Shown in pieces: positions 15,261 through 23,635 of a stretch of 41,203 bases of DNA (positions are counted from its first letter, which is position 1; the number at the start of each line of letters is the position of its first letter). A program made the position numbers and the translations under genes. The notes beneath the pieces were generated by a model. That model did not search any database. It worked only from the letters and a program-made list of their open reading frames with translations, and had not been told where the DNA came from. The DNA is from CAZAGA01 sp041912175 (GTDB lineage Bacteria > Chloroflexota > Anaerolineae > Anaerolineales > UBA4823), in contig JAYRNN010000022.1 in assembly GCA_041912175.1 (NCBI GenBank), positions 1 through 41,203 of the forward strand. The letters are read 5' to 3'.

Positions 15261-16361
15261 ATGGCAACAGCGATTACCATCAAGAATTTGACCAAACGGT
15301 TCGGTAATGTTGTCGCAGTAAACAATATCAGCCTGACCATCGAACCGGGGTCTTTTCTTACCCTGTTGGGCCCATCTGGCTGCGGTAAGACCACCCTGTT
15401 GCGCTGCATTGCCGGTTTGGAGGATCCAGATGAAGGTGAAATCTTTGTTGGGGATAAGCTTGTGTTTTCACACCAGCGCGGAATTTCAATCCCCTCCGGC
15501 CAGCGCGACCTGGGGATGGTGTTCCAAAATTATGCTCTCTGGCCGCACATGACCGTGTACAAGAACATCACCTTTGCGCTTGAAATCCAAAAAATGTCGA
15601 AGGCGCAGATGGATCAACGAGTAAAGGAAGCGTTGGCCGAAGTTCAGATGGATGGCTATGCCGACCGCTACCCGCGGGAGATGAGCGGTGGGCAGCAGCA
15701 GCGGATTGCCCTGGCCCGGATGCTGGCTTACCGCCCCAAAGTGTTCCTGATGGATGAGCCGCTCTCTAACCTGGATGCCCGTCTACGGATGGACATGCGC
15801 AGCGAGCTGAAGCGCCTGCACCATGTTGCCGGGGCGACGACGATTTATGTCACTCATGATCAATTGGAGGCCCTGACGATGTCCTCCATTATTGCCGTGA
15901 TGAAACTCGGCGTCATTCAGCAGTTGGATACCCCCGACCGCATCTATCACTTCCCCTCCAACCTGTTCGTGGCCGATTTCATCGGCAATCCCAAGGTGAA
16001 TTTGATGAACGGCGTCGTCAAAAACCAGAACCTGGTTAACCTGGGTAAGTTCGATATATCCGTCCCTAGCAGCGGAGCAAGCGGCGAAGTGGTGGTTGCC
16101 GTTCGACCTGAAGATATTCAAATTTCTACCACTCCCCGCGATGGAGCGGTTCAGTTCAGCGCCTATGCCGTGCTGCCCTCTGGAGCAGATTCAACAATTA
16201 TCGCCCGTCTCGACGACATGGAAATTACAGTCAAAGTAATGGGTATCAGTAAAATCAAAATGGATGAAAAAATTTGGCTGAAGTTTGATCCGGATTGCCT
16301 GAACCTTTACAGCAAAGAAAGTGGGAATCTGGTGGCTTCGCAGAGCAATTGTGCTGACTAA
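15261..16361 (+). CDS. ABC transporter ATP-binding protein (Fbp/Afu/PotA type)
   Basis: ATPase of 366 aa. Walker A is GPSGCGKTT, the Q-loop region is GMVFQNYALWPHMTV, and the signature is MSGGQQQRIALARML. Walker B and D-loop are FLMDEPLSNLDARLR, and the switch His is in YVTHD. After ~residue 235 comes a C-terminal TOBE/regulatory domain (GEVVVAVRPEDIQIST). It belongs to the CUT1/Fbp/Pot group and pairs with the permease encoded 8 nt upstream. AGAGGAAATT immediately precedes the ATG. Confidence 0.93.
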   Translation: MATAITIKNLTKRFGNVVAVNNISLTIEPGSFLTLLGPSGCGKTTLLRCIAGLEDPDEGEIFVGDKLVFSHQRGISIPSGQRDLGMVFQNYALWPHMTVYKNITFALEIQKMSKAQMDQRVKEALAEVQMDGYADRYPREMSGGQQQRIALARMLAYRPKVFLMDEPLSNLDARLRMDMRSELKRLHHVAGATTIYVTHDQLEALTMSSIIAVMKLGVIQQLDTPDRIYHFPSNLFVADFIGNPKVNLMNGVVKNQNLVNLGKFDISVPSSGASGEVVVAVRPEDIQISTTPRDGAVQFSAYAVLPSGADSTIIARLDDMEITVKVMGISKIKMDEKIWLKFDPDCLNLYSKESGNLVASQSNCAD

Positions 16362-16466
16362 TGCGCGGCAGAAAAGCAATCAAGGAGGCGGCATGGGATA
16401 AACGTTTCGAGGATTGAAAAAGTGGTGATTCATCTTTCGACTACATTGTCAAGAAGGAGAATAGAA

Positions 16467-17765
16467 ATGAAAACGTTCGTAAAAATGTTGACCCTTATTA
16501 TTTTGATCAGCTTCCTGGCTGGCTGTGCAACCCCCGCGCCCACGGCGACCGAGGTATCCAAGCCGGCGGTGGCCGTTGAACCAACGACGGCCGAGGCGGC
16601 GAAACCGGCTGAGGCCACGGCGCCTGAGCCAACGGCTGTGCCTCCAACCGAGGTCCCTCCGACGGAGGCGCCAGCCCTGACCCCGAAGGAAGAATGGCTG
16701 AAAGCGAACCAGCTTGGTTCGTATACAACCGATACCCAGGATTGGACTGCAATTGAAGAGGCTGCGAAGAAGGAAGGTAAAGTTGTAGTATATGCCAACT
16801 CCTCCAAGATAGCAAAGGCAGCTGAGAAATGGGCTGAGGTGTACCCGGATATTGCCATTGAAGGCTACGATTTAGGCGGCGATGATGTCCTCTCCAAGAC
16901 ACTTGGAGAGCAGCAGTCTGGCACGATTGTCGGCGATGTCTGGTTCAGCAGCGGCGGCGCGGAGCTTGTTGGCAATGTCCTGCCCCACGAATATGTCTGG
17001 AAATTTATTCCGGACAGCACCTCGGTTTCCCCGCAGTATACGGACCCGTTGCTGTTCACTCGATTTGGCACGACCATCCTGGCGTACAACTCAGAGCTCA
17101 ACAAAGTATGCCCGGTGACCAACTTGTGGGAGCTGACTCAGCCCGAATGGAAGGGTAAGATCGTCATTGAAGATCCCTTGAACGATGCTTCCACTTTGAG
17201 CAAGCTGCTTGCCGTTGTCTATCACGCGGATGAAATGAAGCAAGCATATATCGACCTGTACGGAAAAGAGCCAGAGCTGGATGCTGACACCCCAGACGCC
17301 GGCTGGCTGTGGTTCAAGCGTTTTGCCCAGAACGCCCCCATCCCTCAACCAGGTGGCGACGAGGTTGACTCGGCCTTCGCAACCCCCGGCATGAAGGAGA
17401 ATCTGCTTGCCTTCACATCCTACTCGAACTATCCTGATGTTCAGGACGGCAAACTGGCTTTCGAGCCTTGTTGGGAGGTAAATCCCATCAGCGGCATGCA
17501 GGCCCAGAGCTATGTTGGCGTCATGAACCAGGCGACGCATCCCAATGCTGCAAAACTCTTCATAAAGTTTATTACCAGTGAAGAGGGACGAAGCCCTTGG
17601 GCCAAGTTCGGAACATATTTCCCGGATCCGAATTACACCGTTCCGGAAGGTCAAAAGACATTGGATGAAGTGCAGAAACTGACCTGGTTTATCCCTGAGC
17701 AGTTTGCTTACGATCAGCTTGTTCAGGCGCGCGACTTCTATTTGTTGAACCTCGGTACGCGGTAA
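16467..17765 (+). CDS. Substrate-binding lipoprotein of the ABC importer
   Basis: Extracytoplasmic solute-binding protein of 432 aa. A type II signal peptide ends in the lipobox LAGC (Cys20) and is followed by a ~45-residue Pro/Thr/Ala/Glu-rich tether, a style common in Chloroflexota lipoproteins. The mature domain starts around EEWLKANQLG and has Fbp/Afu-like features (EEAAKKEGKVVVYANSSK, TNLWELTQPEWKGKIVIEDP, the late HPNAAKLFIKFITSEEGR). No run of paired Tyr iron ligands is obvious. The ATG at 16467 has AAGGAG 7 nt upstream; the upstream in-frame codons would bury the signal peptide. A strong hairpin follows the gene. Confidence 0.9.
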   Translation: MKTFVKMLTLIILISFLAGCATPAPTATEVSKPAVAVEPTTAEAAKPAEATAPEPTAVPPTEVPPTEAPALTPKEEWLKANQLGSYTTDTQDWTAIEEAAKKEGKVVVYANSSKIAKAAEKWAEVYPDIAIEGYDLGGDDVLSKTLGEQQSGTIVGDVWFSSGGAELVGNVLPHEYVWKFIPDSTSVSPQYTDPLLFTRFGTTILAYNSELNKVCPVTNLWELTQPEWKGKIVIEDPLNDASTLSKLLAVVYHADEMKQAYIDLYGKEPELDADTPDAGWLWFKRFAQNAPIPQPGGDEVDSAFATPGMKENLLAFTSYSNYPDVQDGKLAFEPCWEVNPISGMQAQSYVGVMNQATHPNAAKLFIKFITSEEGRSPWAKFGTYFPDPNYTVPEGQKTLDEVQKLTWFIPEQFAYDQLVQARDFYLLNLGTR

Positions 17766-17786
17766 ATTCTTATTCGAGCAAAATGA

Positions 17787-17826
17787 GGCGCCTCGGGCGT
17801 GGATCAGAGACCGTACCCGAGGCGCC
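17787..17826 (+). terminator. Intercistronic hairpin after the lipoprotein gene
   Basis: GGCGCCTCGGG (17787-17797) pairs perfectly with CCCGAGGCGCC (17816-17826) around an 18-nt loop. No U-run follows, so it is more likely a 3'-end protecting or partial-termination element than a full intrinsic terminator. Its position just after the binding-protein gene is where many ABC operons set a higher lipoprotein level. The rest of the 17766-17943 gap shows no gene. Confidence 0.65.
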
Positions 17827-17943
17827 CCAGGGGTAAGAACGACAAATCGGACAGGTAAAAATGAATACAAGCTCGCCAAGAACACGAGGTCAGAAAAGTT
17901 CCTCGCGGATAGTTAAACGTTTGCAAAAAATGGAGAGATGGCT

Positions 17944-19389
17944 ATGACCATCCGGGCAGTATTTTTTGATATGGGAGGCACCATCCAGACTTTCAGCTAT
18001 ACGCGCGAGCTGCGCCTGGCCGCGACGCCTGGACTGCAGGCGCGGCTTCAGGCCGCCGGGATCAACTTGCAGCTCGATACCGAGCAGCTCTACACCGTGA
18101 CCTCCGATGGCCTCACGCGCTACCATGAATGGAGCCTGAAAAGCATGCAGGAGCTGCCGCCGAACCGCGTCTGGCGCGACTTCATCCTGGCCGGGTTCGC
18201 GGTGGATCCAGCTGTGCTAGATGCAATTGCTGAAGATCTGATGGTATACATCGAAACCTGCTACTACCAGCGCGCTATGCGTCCAGAAATGCCTGAGGCG
18301 CTGCAGGCAATCCAAGAAATGGGATATAAGATTGGTCTGATCAGCAATGTGTGCAGCCGAAGGCAGGTTCCGAATAATTTGGCCGAATATGGCATTGGTC
18401 ACTTTTTCAATCCCATTGTCCTATCGAGTGAATATGGCCGGCGTAAACCCGACCCGGCTATTTTTCACTATGCTGCCCGCCTGGCGAACGTGCCCACCAG
18501 TGAATGCCTCTATGTGGGCGATCGCATCGCCAGGGATATCGTAGGAGCGCGCAAGGCCGGATTTGGTCTTGCCATCCAGATTAGAAATGATTTCAATCAC
18601 GGCGAGGTAGATCAGGGTGCGACCCCCGACGCCGTGATCGAGGATATGACCGAGCTGCTTGACATCTTGATCGAGGCAAAACAGGGTGAGGTGGAGAACA
18701 GCCAGGCAATTTCCGCTGACGCCAGGCGCGTCTGCGCCTTTTTATTCGACGCCGGGGATATTCTTTACTATCGTCCGGAGCGCGGTTGCAAGTTTGCCGA
18801 ATTTCTCCATGATCTAGGCCTCGAGCCCGGCGACCAGCACCCCGCAGAGAAAGAAAAGCTTGTCCAGCAGGCCTACCGGGGGCAGATCAGCCAGGATCAG
18901 TATCGAGAAGCAGTTCTCCGCTTATCCGGCGTTTCCCAGCCAGAACAGATTGAACGCGGGAAGCAGGTCCTGGCGGAAGAAGATGATAGTGTTCGTTTTT
19001 TTGATGGCGTTCAGCAGACGCTGATTGCCCTGAAGGATATGGGCTATTTATTGGGAATTGTGACCGATACGGCGAACCCGATTTCAGTCAAATTAGGCTG
19101 GTTTGAACAAGGCGGGTTCGAGCATGTCTGGGATTCGATTATTTCATCGCAGGAGATCGGGGTGCGTAAACCGGATCCTGGGATTTATCGGGCTGCGATG
19201 CAGCAGCTAGGTGTTACCTCCGCACAGACTGTATTTGTCGGGCATAAGCGGTCGGAGCTGGATGGGGCGCATGCGGTAGGGATAAAAACGGTAGCGTTTA
19301 ACTATGGAGAAAATGTGAATGCGGATTATTACATCCAGCAATTTTTCGATCTACTGAAGCTTCCTGTTATCGCTGAACTGGTGAAATAA
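17944..19389 (+). CDS. Tandem HAD-HAD domain protein
   Basis: Protein of 481 aa made of two HAD hydrolase domains. The first (~1-245) is intact: FFDMGGT (nucleophile Asp9), LISNVCS, RRKPDP and YVGDRIARDIVGA. The second (~260-480) is degenerate. Motif I reads FDAGDIL (no Thr), and motif IV reads VGHKRSELDGA, where the usual metal-binding GD is GH. Motif III (VRKPDPGIY) and VTDT remain. The second domain may be a pseudo-enzyme or regulatory half. I use the ATG at 17944 because GGAG lies 8 nt upstream; the ATG at 17938 would abut the RBS. It is followed after 4 nt by another HAD fusion. Confidence 0.85.
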   Translation: MTIRAVFFDMGGTIQTFSYTRELRLAATPGLQARLQAAGINLQLDTEQLYTVTSDGLTRYHEWSLKSMQELPPNRVWRDFILAGFAVDPAVLDAIAEDLMVYIETCYYQRAMRPEMPEALQAIQEMGYKIGLISNVCSRRQVPNNLAEYGIGHFFNPIVLSSEYGRRKPDPAIFHYAARLANVPTSECLYVGDRIARDIVGARKAGFGLAIQIRNDFNHGEVDQGATPDAVIEDMTELLDILIEAKQGEVENSQAISADARRVCAFLFDAGDILYYRPERGCKFAEFLHDLGLEPGDQHPAEKEKLVQQAYRGQISQDQYREAVLRLSGVSQPEQIERGKQVLAEEDDSVRFFDGVQQTLIALKDMGYLLGIVTDTANPISVKLGWFEQGGFEHVWDSIISSQEIGVRKPDPGIYRAAMQQLGVTSAQTVFVGHKRSELDGAHAVGIKTVAFNYGENVNADYYIQQFFDLLKLPVIAELVK

Positions 19390-19393
19390 CAAC

Positions 19394-21061
19394 ATGGCGA
19401 CCAGGCAGATCGAAGCAATTTTATTTGATATGGGCGGCACTTTACGCAGCACCAGGAAGCGCAGCAGGGACGAACGGCTTAAGTACACTGCCGAAATCTT
19501 GACGCTGTTGGGTTCCACTGCAGACCCGGCAAAATTTTCACGTTTGCTCGCTCGCAGGAGCACTGCTTACCGGCGCTGGGCCCGGGAGACGATGGTTGAG
19601 TTGAACGAGGCCGAGCTGTGGACGCGCTGGCTGCTCCCAGAATGGCCGGAGGCCCAGATCCGTGAACAGGCGCTGGCGCTCAATACGCTGTGGCGTGATG
19701 CGACCGGTGAGCGGGTTATTTTTCCGGAAGTGGCAGAGGTCCTGGTGGAGCTTTTCCGCCGCGGCTACCGGCTTGGGCTGGTCAGCAACACGACCAGCAG
19801 CACCGAAGCCCCCGATGCCTTACGCAAGCTGGGGCTGATCAATTATCTTGAGACGATCGTCCTTTCGGCGGTGGTTGGCAAGCGCAAACCCGACCCGGGC
19901 ATCCTGCTTGAAGCAACCACCCGGATGAGGATCGATCCGCGCTGCTGTGCCTATGTAGGTGATTTACCGCATCGGGACGTTGCGGCCGGCCGCGAAGCGG
20001 GTTTTTCGAAAACCATCCTGATTCGCAGACGGTCAAGCAGAGGAACAAAGGGAATTGCGGATGCCCGGCTAGAGCCGGATGCTGCCATTCGCAACCTCCG
20101 CGAGCTGCTGAAGATTTTCCCACCGCGCACACCCCCCCGACCAGCGCCTGTTTTTGCTGCTTCTATCTCCACGATGTGGGCGATGAGCGATTTTGACTCG
20201 CTGGCGGATTTCATCGAAGCTGGCCGGCGAATTGGGTTTGGGGGGGTCGAGTTAAACCACCAGGTCGATTCGGCCATGTTGGCGGGGATTGATTTAACTG
20301 CGCCAGATTTCAGCAGCGTACATGAACCCTGCCCAGCGGATATTTCAGTTGGAGTGCTAAAAAAGCGCAATTGGTTGATCTCTGCCACGGATGAGGAATG
20401 CCGCCGCGAAGGGGTGAAATCGATGCAGCGCAGCATTGACCTGGCGGGTTTGCTAGGTGCGCACACCGTAGTGGTTCATTCGGGAACGGTTCATCCGGAC
20501 AGGTCGCTTGAAGATCGGCTCCGTCATTTGTTTGAAACCGATCAAAGCCGCTCGAGTCAATACCAGGATTTAAAAGCCCAGTTGAGCGCAAAGAGGCGAG
20601 AATTTGCTCCGGCTGGCCTGTCTGCTGTCAAAAAGAGCCTGGCGGAGCTGCTGGATTATGCCGGGCAGACCGGTATCCGCCTTGGCCTTGAAAATCGCTA
20701 TCATTATTTAGAATTCCCCAGCCCGGATGAGCTGGAAGAGCTTTTCTGCCTGGCAGGACCGGACCGGCTGGGCTTTATTTATGATGTTGGCCATGCCCAG
20801 GCCTTATCCTGCCTCGGATTTTATCCGCACGGTGAATGGCTGAAGCGCTTTGCGCCGCGCATCATTGGTACGCATCTGCATGACGTGACCGGTCTTCAGG
20901 ATCACCAGGTACCAGGCCAGGGTGAAGTAGATTTCGATTTGATCGCGGCCTATTTACCAAAGGAAGCCTTCCGCACGTTGGAGTTCCAGGGGCAGCACAC
21001 ACATGAACAAGTTATTGCTGGCCTGAGATTCCTGGAAGAGCACAGATGCCTTAGGCACTAG
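19394..21061 (+). CDS. HAD hydrolase fused to xylose-isomerase-like TIM barrel
   Basis: Protein of 555 aa. Residues 1-~245 are a HAD hydrolase: Asp12 in FDMGGT, SNTT at 131-134, Lys165 in KRKPDP, Asp190 in YVGD. It is closely related to the HAD at 7591. Residues ~252-555 are an AP-endonuclease-2/xylose-isomerase-like TIM barrel with the expected metal-site residues: Glu433 (GLENR), Asp464 and His467 (YDVGHA), His494/His496-Asp497 (THLHD), Glu511 (GQGE) and Glu530 (LEFQG). Such barrels isomerise or epimerise sugars and sugar phosphates. The fusion suggests consecutive steps, dephosphorylation and epimerisation, on one molecule. It lies 4 nt after the HAD-HAD gene and 25 nt before the DUF47 gene. 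Confidence 0.87.
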   Translation: MATRQIEAILFDMGGTLRSTRKRSRDERLKYTAEILTLLGSTADPAKFSRLLARRSTAYRRWARETMVELNEAELWTRWLLPEWPEAQIREQALALNTLWRDATGERVIFPEVAEVLVELFRRGYRLGLVSNTTSSTEAPDALRKLGLINYLETIVLSAVVGKRKPDPGILLEATTRMRIDPRCCAYVGDLPHRDVAAGREAGFSKTILIRRRSSRGTKGIADARLEPDAAIRNLRELLKIFPPRTPPRPAPVFAASISTMWAMSDFDSLADFIEAGRRIGFGGVELNHQVDSAMLAGIDLTAPDFSSVHEPCPADISVGVLKKRNWLISATDEECRREGVKSMQRSIDLAGLLGAHTVVVHSGTVHPDRSLEDRLRHLFETDQSRSSQYQDLKAQLSAKRREFAPAGLSAVKKSLAELLDYAGQTGIRLGLENRYHYLEFPSPDELEELFCLAGPDRLGFIYDVGHAQALSCLGFYPHGEWLKRFAPRIIGTHLHDVTGLQDHQVPGQGEVDFDLIAAYLPKEAFRTLEFQGQHTHEQVIAGLRFLEEHRCLRH

Positions 21062-21086
21062 GTAGGCGAAGATAGGAGGTATCCCC

Positions 21087-21707
21087 ATGCGTAAGTATTT
21101 CAAGAAACGTCAGAACAGGTTTATCAAGATGATCCGCGACCAGGCTTCGCTCACCCTGGAAGGTATGGACGCGCTGAAGGGCTACATGGCTGGAAGCGAC
21201 CCGGCAGCCGCCAACCAGCTCAATGCCAGAGAAAAGGAAGCCGATGAGGCTCGCCGGATCCTCATCGACGAGCTTAACCAAACTTTTGTGACCCCTTTTG
21301 ATCGAGAAGATATCTTTGCCCTTTCCCGCACCATTGACGACGTAATCGACTATGCCTACAGCACGGTCAATGAAATGGAAATTTTGAAGGTGGAACCGAC
21401 CCCTTACAGCCTGCGCATGGCATCTCTGCTTCGGGATGCAGCCTATGAGCTGCTTTTGGCCGTGGACTGTCTCGAACAGCACCCCCGGGTGACGAGTGAG
21501 CACGCGCAGCGCGCTAAAGCGCTCGAAAACCGGGTGGAAGCTGTTTATCGAGAGGCGATTGCCGATCTCTTTAGCGAGGTGGATGATATTGCCCAGGTGG
21601 TCAAGATGCTAAAAATGCGCGAGGTTTATCGCCATTTGAGCAATGCGGCTGACCGCGGCGATGAGGCGGCCAATGTGCTGGCCGACATTGTGGTCAAGAT
21701 TACCTGA
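21087..21707 (+). CDS. DUF47/PhoU-like accessory protein of a Pit phosphate transporter
   Basis: All-helical protein of 206 aa of the DUF47 (PhoU-like, Pit accessory) family. The N-terminal FKKRQNRFIKMIRDQASLT, REKEADEARR, the central TPFDREDIFALSRTIDDVIDYAY and the C-terminal EVYRHLSNAADRGDEAANVL are the recognisable parts. Acidic and histidine residues in these helices bind metal clusters in PhoU relatives. A strong RBS (AGGAGGT) precedes the ATG. DUF47 genes usually sit next to pit, as here (stop 10 nt before the pit start), and modulate phosphate flux. Confidence 0.92.
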   Translation: MRKYFKKRQNRFIKMIRDQASLTLEGMDALKGYMAGSDPAAANQLNAREKEADEARRILIDELNQTFVTPFDREDIFALSRTIDDVIDYAYSTVNEMEILKVEPTPYSLRMASLLRDAAYELLLAVDCLEQHPRVTSEHAQRAKALENRVEAVYREAIADLFSEVDDIAQVVKMLKMREVYRHLSNAADRGDEAANVLADIVVKIT

Positions 21708-21717
21708 AAGCCGGGAA

Positions 21718-22710
21718 ATGCCCATAACATTATTTCTTCTCATCGTTGTCATCGTCCTGGCACTCGGCTTCGATTTTTTAAACGGGATTCATGATTCGAG
21801 CAATATCGTCGCCACGATGATTTCATCGCGGGCGCTGCCGCCGCGGGCAGCCCTGTGGATGACTGCCGTGGCTGAATTTCTCGGCCCCTTTATCTTTGGT
21901 GTGGCCGTGGCAGAAACAATCGGCGGTATCGCCAATGCTGAAGCAATCAGCCTGCAGGTGTTGATCGCCGCCCTTTCCAGCGCGATCCTCTGGAATTTAT
22001 TGACCTGGTATCTGGGCTTTCCGAGCAGCTCATCGCATGCCCTGGTTGGGGGATTGATCGGCGCGGTGGTGGTCGGCGCCGGTTGGGGGGCGATCAATCT
22101 CGCCGAATTCAAAAAAATCTTGGTCGCTCTGTTAACATCCCCATTACTCGGTTTCATTATTGGCTTCATCTTGTTGAGAATTATCATGATCCTGTGCTGG
22201 AATTCTTCGCCGCGGGTCAATTGGATCTTCAAACGCGGCCAGATTTTCACCGCCGTGGCCCTGGCGCTCAGTCACGGCTCCAACGGTGCTCAGAAGACGA
22301 TGGGCTTGATTACGCTTGCTCTGATTATCAGCGGATATTTGACGACGTTTGTTGTGCCCCAGTGGGTCATCTTTTTATGCGCCAGCATGATTGCCTTGGG
22401 AACAGCCCTCGGTGGGTGGAGGCTGATCCGGACCCTGGGAGGAAAATTTTATAAAATCCGCCCGGTGGATGGTTTTTCATCTCAACTGGCTTCTGCCAGT
22501 GTAATCATTGGCGCTTCTTTGGTGGGTGGTCCGGTGAGCACCACCCAGGTGGTCAGTTCGTCCATAATGGGGATTGGCGCAGCGGAACGGGTGAACAAAG
22601 TGCGCTGGGGTGTTGCTCAGGAAATCGCCACGGCCTGGCTGCTGACGATTCCGGCCACCGCGCTGGTGGCTGCCGGCCTGTACTGGATCATCATTCAGTT
22701 TATTCCGTAA
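21718..22710 (+). CDS. pit: PiT-family inorganic phosphate transporter
   Basis: Membrane protein of 330 aa, about 10 membrane segments. The two inverted PiT signature repeats are visible: GFDFLNGIHDSSNIVATMIS near the N-terminus and ALSHGSNGAQKTMG around residue 180. Start at the ATG at 21718; the longer frame overlaps DUF47 and is not hydrophobic. PiT proteins move metal-phosphate with protons or sodium, with low affinity. Placement inside a catabolic RpiR operon suggests it handles phosphate freed from the imported substrate, possibly by export; the direction is inference. Confidence 0.93.
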   Translation: MPITLFLLIVVIVLALGFDFLNGIHDSSNIVATMISSRALPPRAALWMTAVAEFLGPFIFGVAVAETIGGIANAEAISLQVLIAALSSAILWNLLTWYLGFPSSSSHALVGGLIGAVVVGAGWGAINLAEFKKILVALLTSPLLGFIIGFILLRIIMILCWNSSPRVNWIFKRGQIFTAVALALSHGSNGAQKTMGLITLALIISGYLTTFVVPQWVIFLCASMIALGTALGGWRLIRTLGGKFYKIRPVDGFSSQLASASVIIGASLVGGPVSTTQVVSSSIMGIGAAERVNKVRWGVAQEIATAWLLTIPATALVAAGLYWIIIQFIP

Positions 22711-22732
22711 GAAAAATTTTACCAAGGATCAC

Positions 22733-23635
22733 ATGACAATGAACAAAGCTTACGACCTGGTATGCATTGGCAATTACACTAAGGACACGATTATTTCCCC
22801 GGCCGGTATCCGCTATGTCGATGGCGGGGCGGTCAACTATGCTGCCCACGCTGCCGCGCGGCTGGGGCTGCGCACCGCCGTAGTCACCCGGCTTGCCAGG
22901 GATGACGCGCGCGTTGTAGAAAAGTTTGAACAGGCCGGCGTCAACTGTTTCGCCGTGTATTCCGCACACTCCACCCTGATGAAGCTCGAATATCCAACAA
23001 CAGATCCCGACATTCGCCATTTATCTGTCGCTGCCACAGCAGGCACAATCACTGCTGAACAGGTTGAAAACGTGCAGGCCAGGGCAGCGGTAATCGGCTC
23101 AAGCCTGCGTGGTGAGGTCGGATCAGATGTCATCCCGATGCTGAAAGCCAGGGGTTGTCTGGTCGCGGCAGATATGCAAGGGTATGTGCGTGTTCTCCGC
23201 GGTGTGGAGCTCAAATACGAGCGTTGGGAAGAAATGCAAACCACGCTGGCCCAGGTCGATATTGTAAAAAGTGATGCGGTGGAAGCGGAGTTCCTCACCG
23301 GTGAGACTGACCTGCGTAAGGCCGCCCTGTTCTATGCCGCCATGGGACCCCAAGAGATCGTGCTGACCCACAAGGACGGCGTGCTTGTTTATGCGAACGG
23401 TATTTTCCGCGATATCGCCTTTCACCCGGTGCGGATGGACGGGCGCAGCGGCCGCGGGGATACCTGTATAGGAACTTATGTTGCCGTGCGCTTATCCCGA
23501 CCACCGGGCGAAGCCGGGGTCTGGGCGGCAGCGGTCACAAGTTTGAAGATGGAAGACCTCGGTCCATTCAACCGCTCAATCGCTGAGGTGGAGGCGCTGA
23601 TCCATGCCAAATACAATCATGGATCGATTCAGTGA
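22733..23635 (+). CDS. PfkB-family carbohydrate kinase
   Basis: Ribokinase-like kinase of 300 aa. The N-terminal CIGNYTKDTI and GGAVNYAAHAAARLG are the substrate-binding part. The C-terminal PfkB signature is GRSGRGDTCIGTY, where GRGD replaces the common GAGD but keeps the catalytic Asp. It is shorter and more diverged than the KDG kinase at 30190, so it probably acts on a different sugar or cyclitol. AAGGA precedes the ATG by 7 nt. It overlaps the following hydrolase gene by 32 nt. Confidence 0.88.
   Translation: MTMNKAYDLVCIGNYTKDTIISPAGIRYVDGGAVNYAAHAAARLGLRTAVVTRLARDDARVVEKFEQAGVNCFAVYSAHSTLMKLEYPTTDPDIRHLSVAATAGTITAEQVENVQARAAVIGSSLRGEVGSDVIPMLKARGCLVAADMQGYVRVLRGVELKYERWEEMQTTLAQVDIVKSDAVEAEFLTGETDLRKAALFYAAMGPQEIVLTHKDGVLVYANGIFRDIAFHPVRMDGRSGRGDTCIGTYVAVRLSRPPGEAGVWAAAVTSLKMEDLGPFNRSIAEVEALIHAKYNHGSIQ

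Noticed and set aside
21643..21717. Longer N-terminal extension of the PiT transporter.
   Set aside because: It overlaps the DUF47 gene in another frame, is rich in Arg/Trp and not conserved-looking; the ATG at 21718 begins directly at the first membrane helix.
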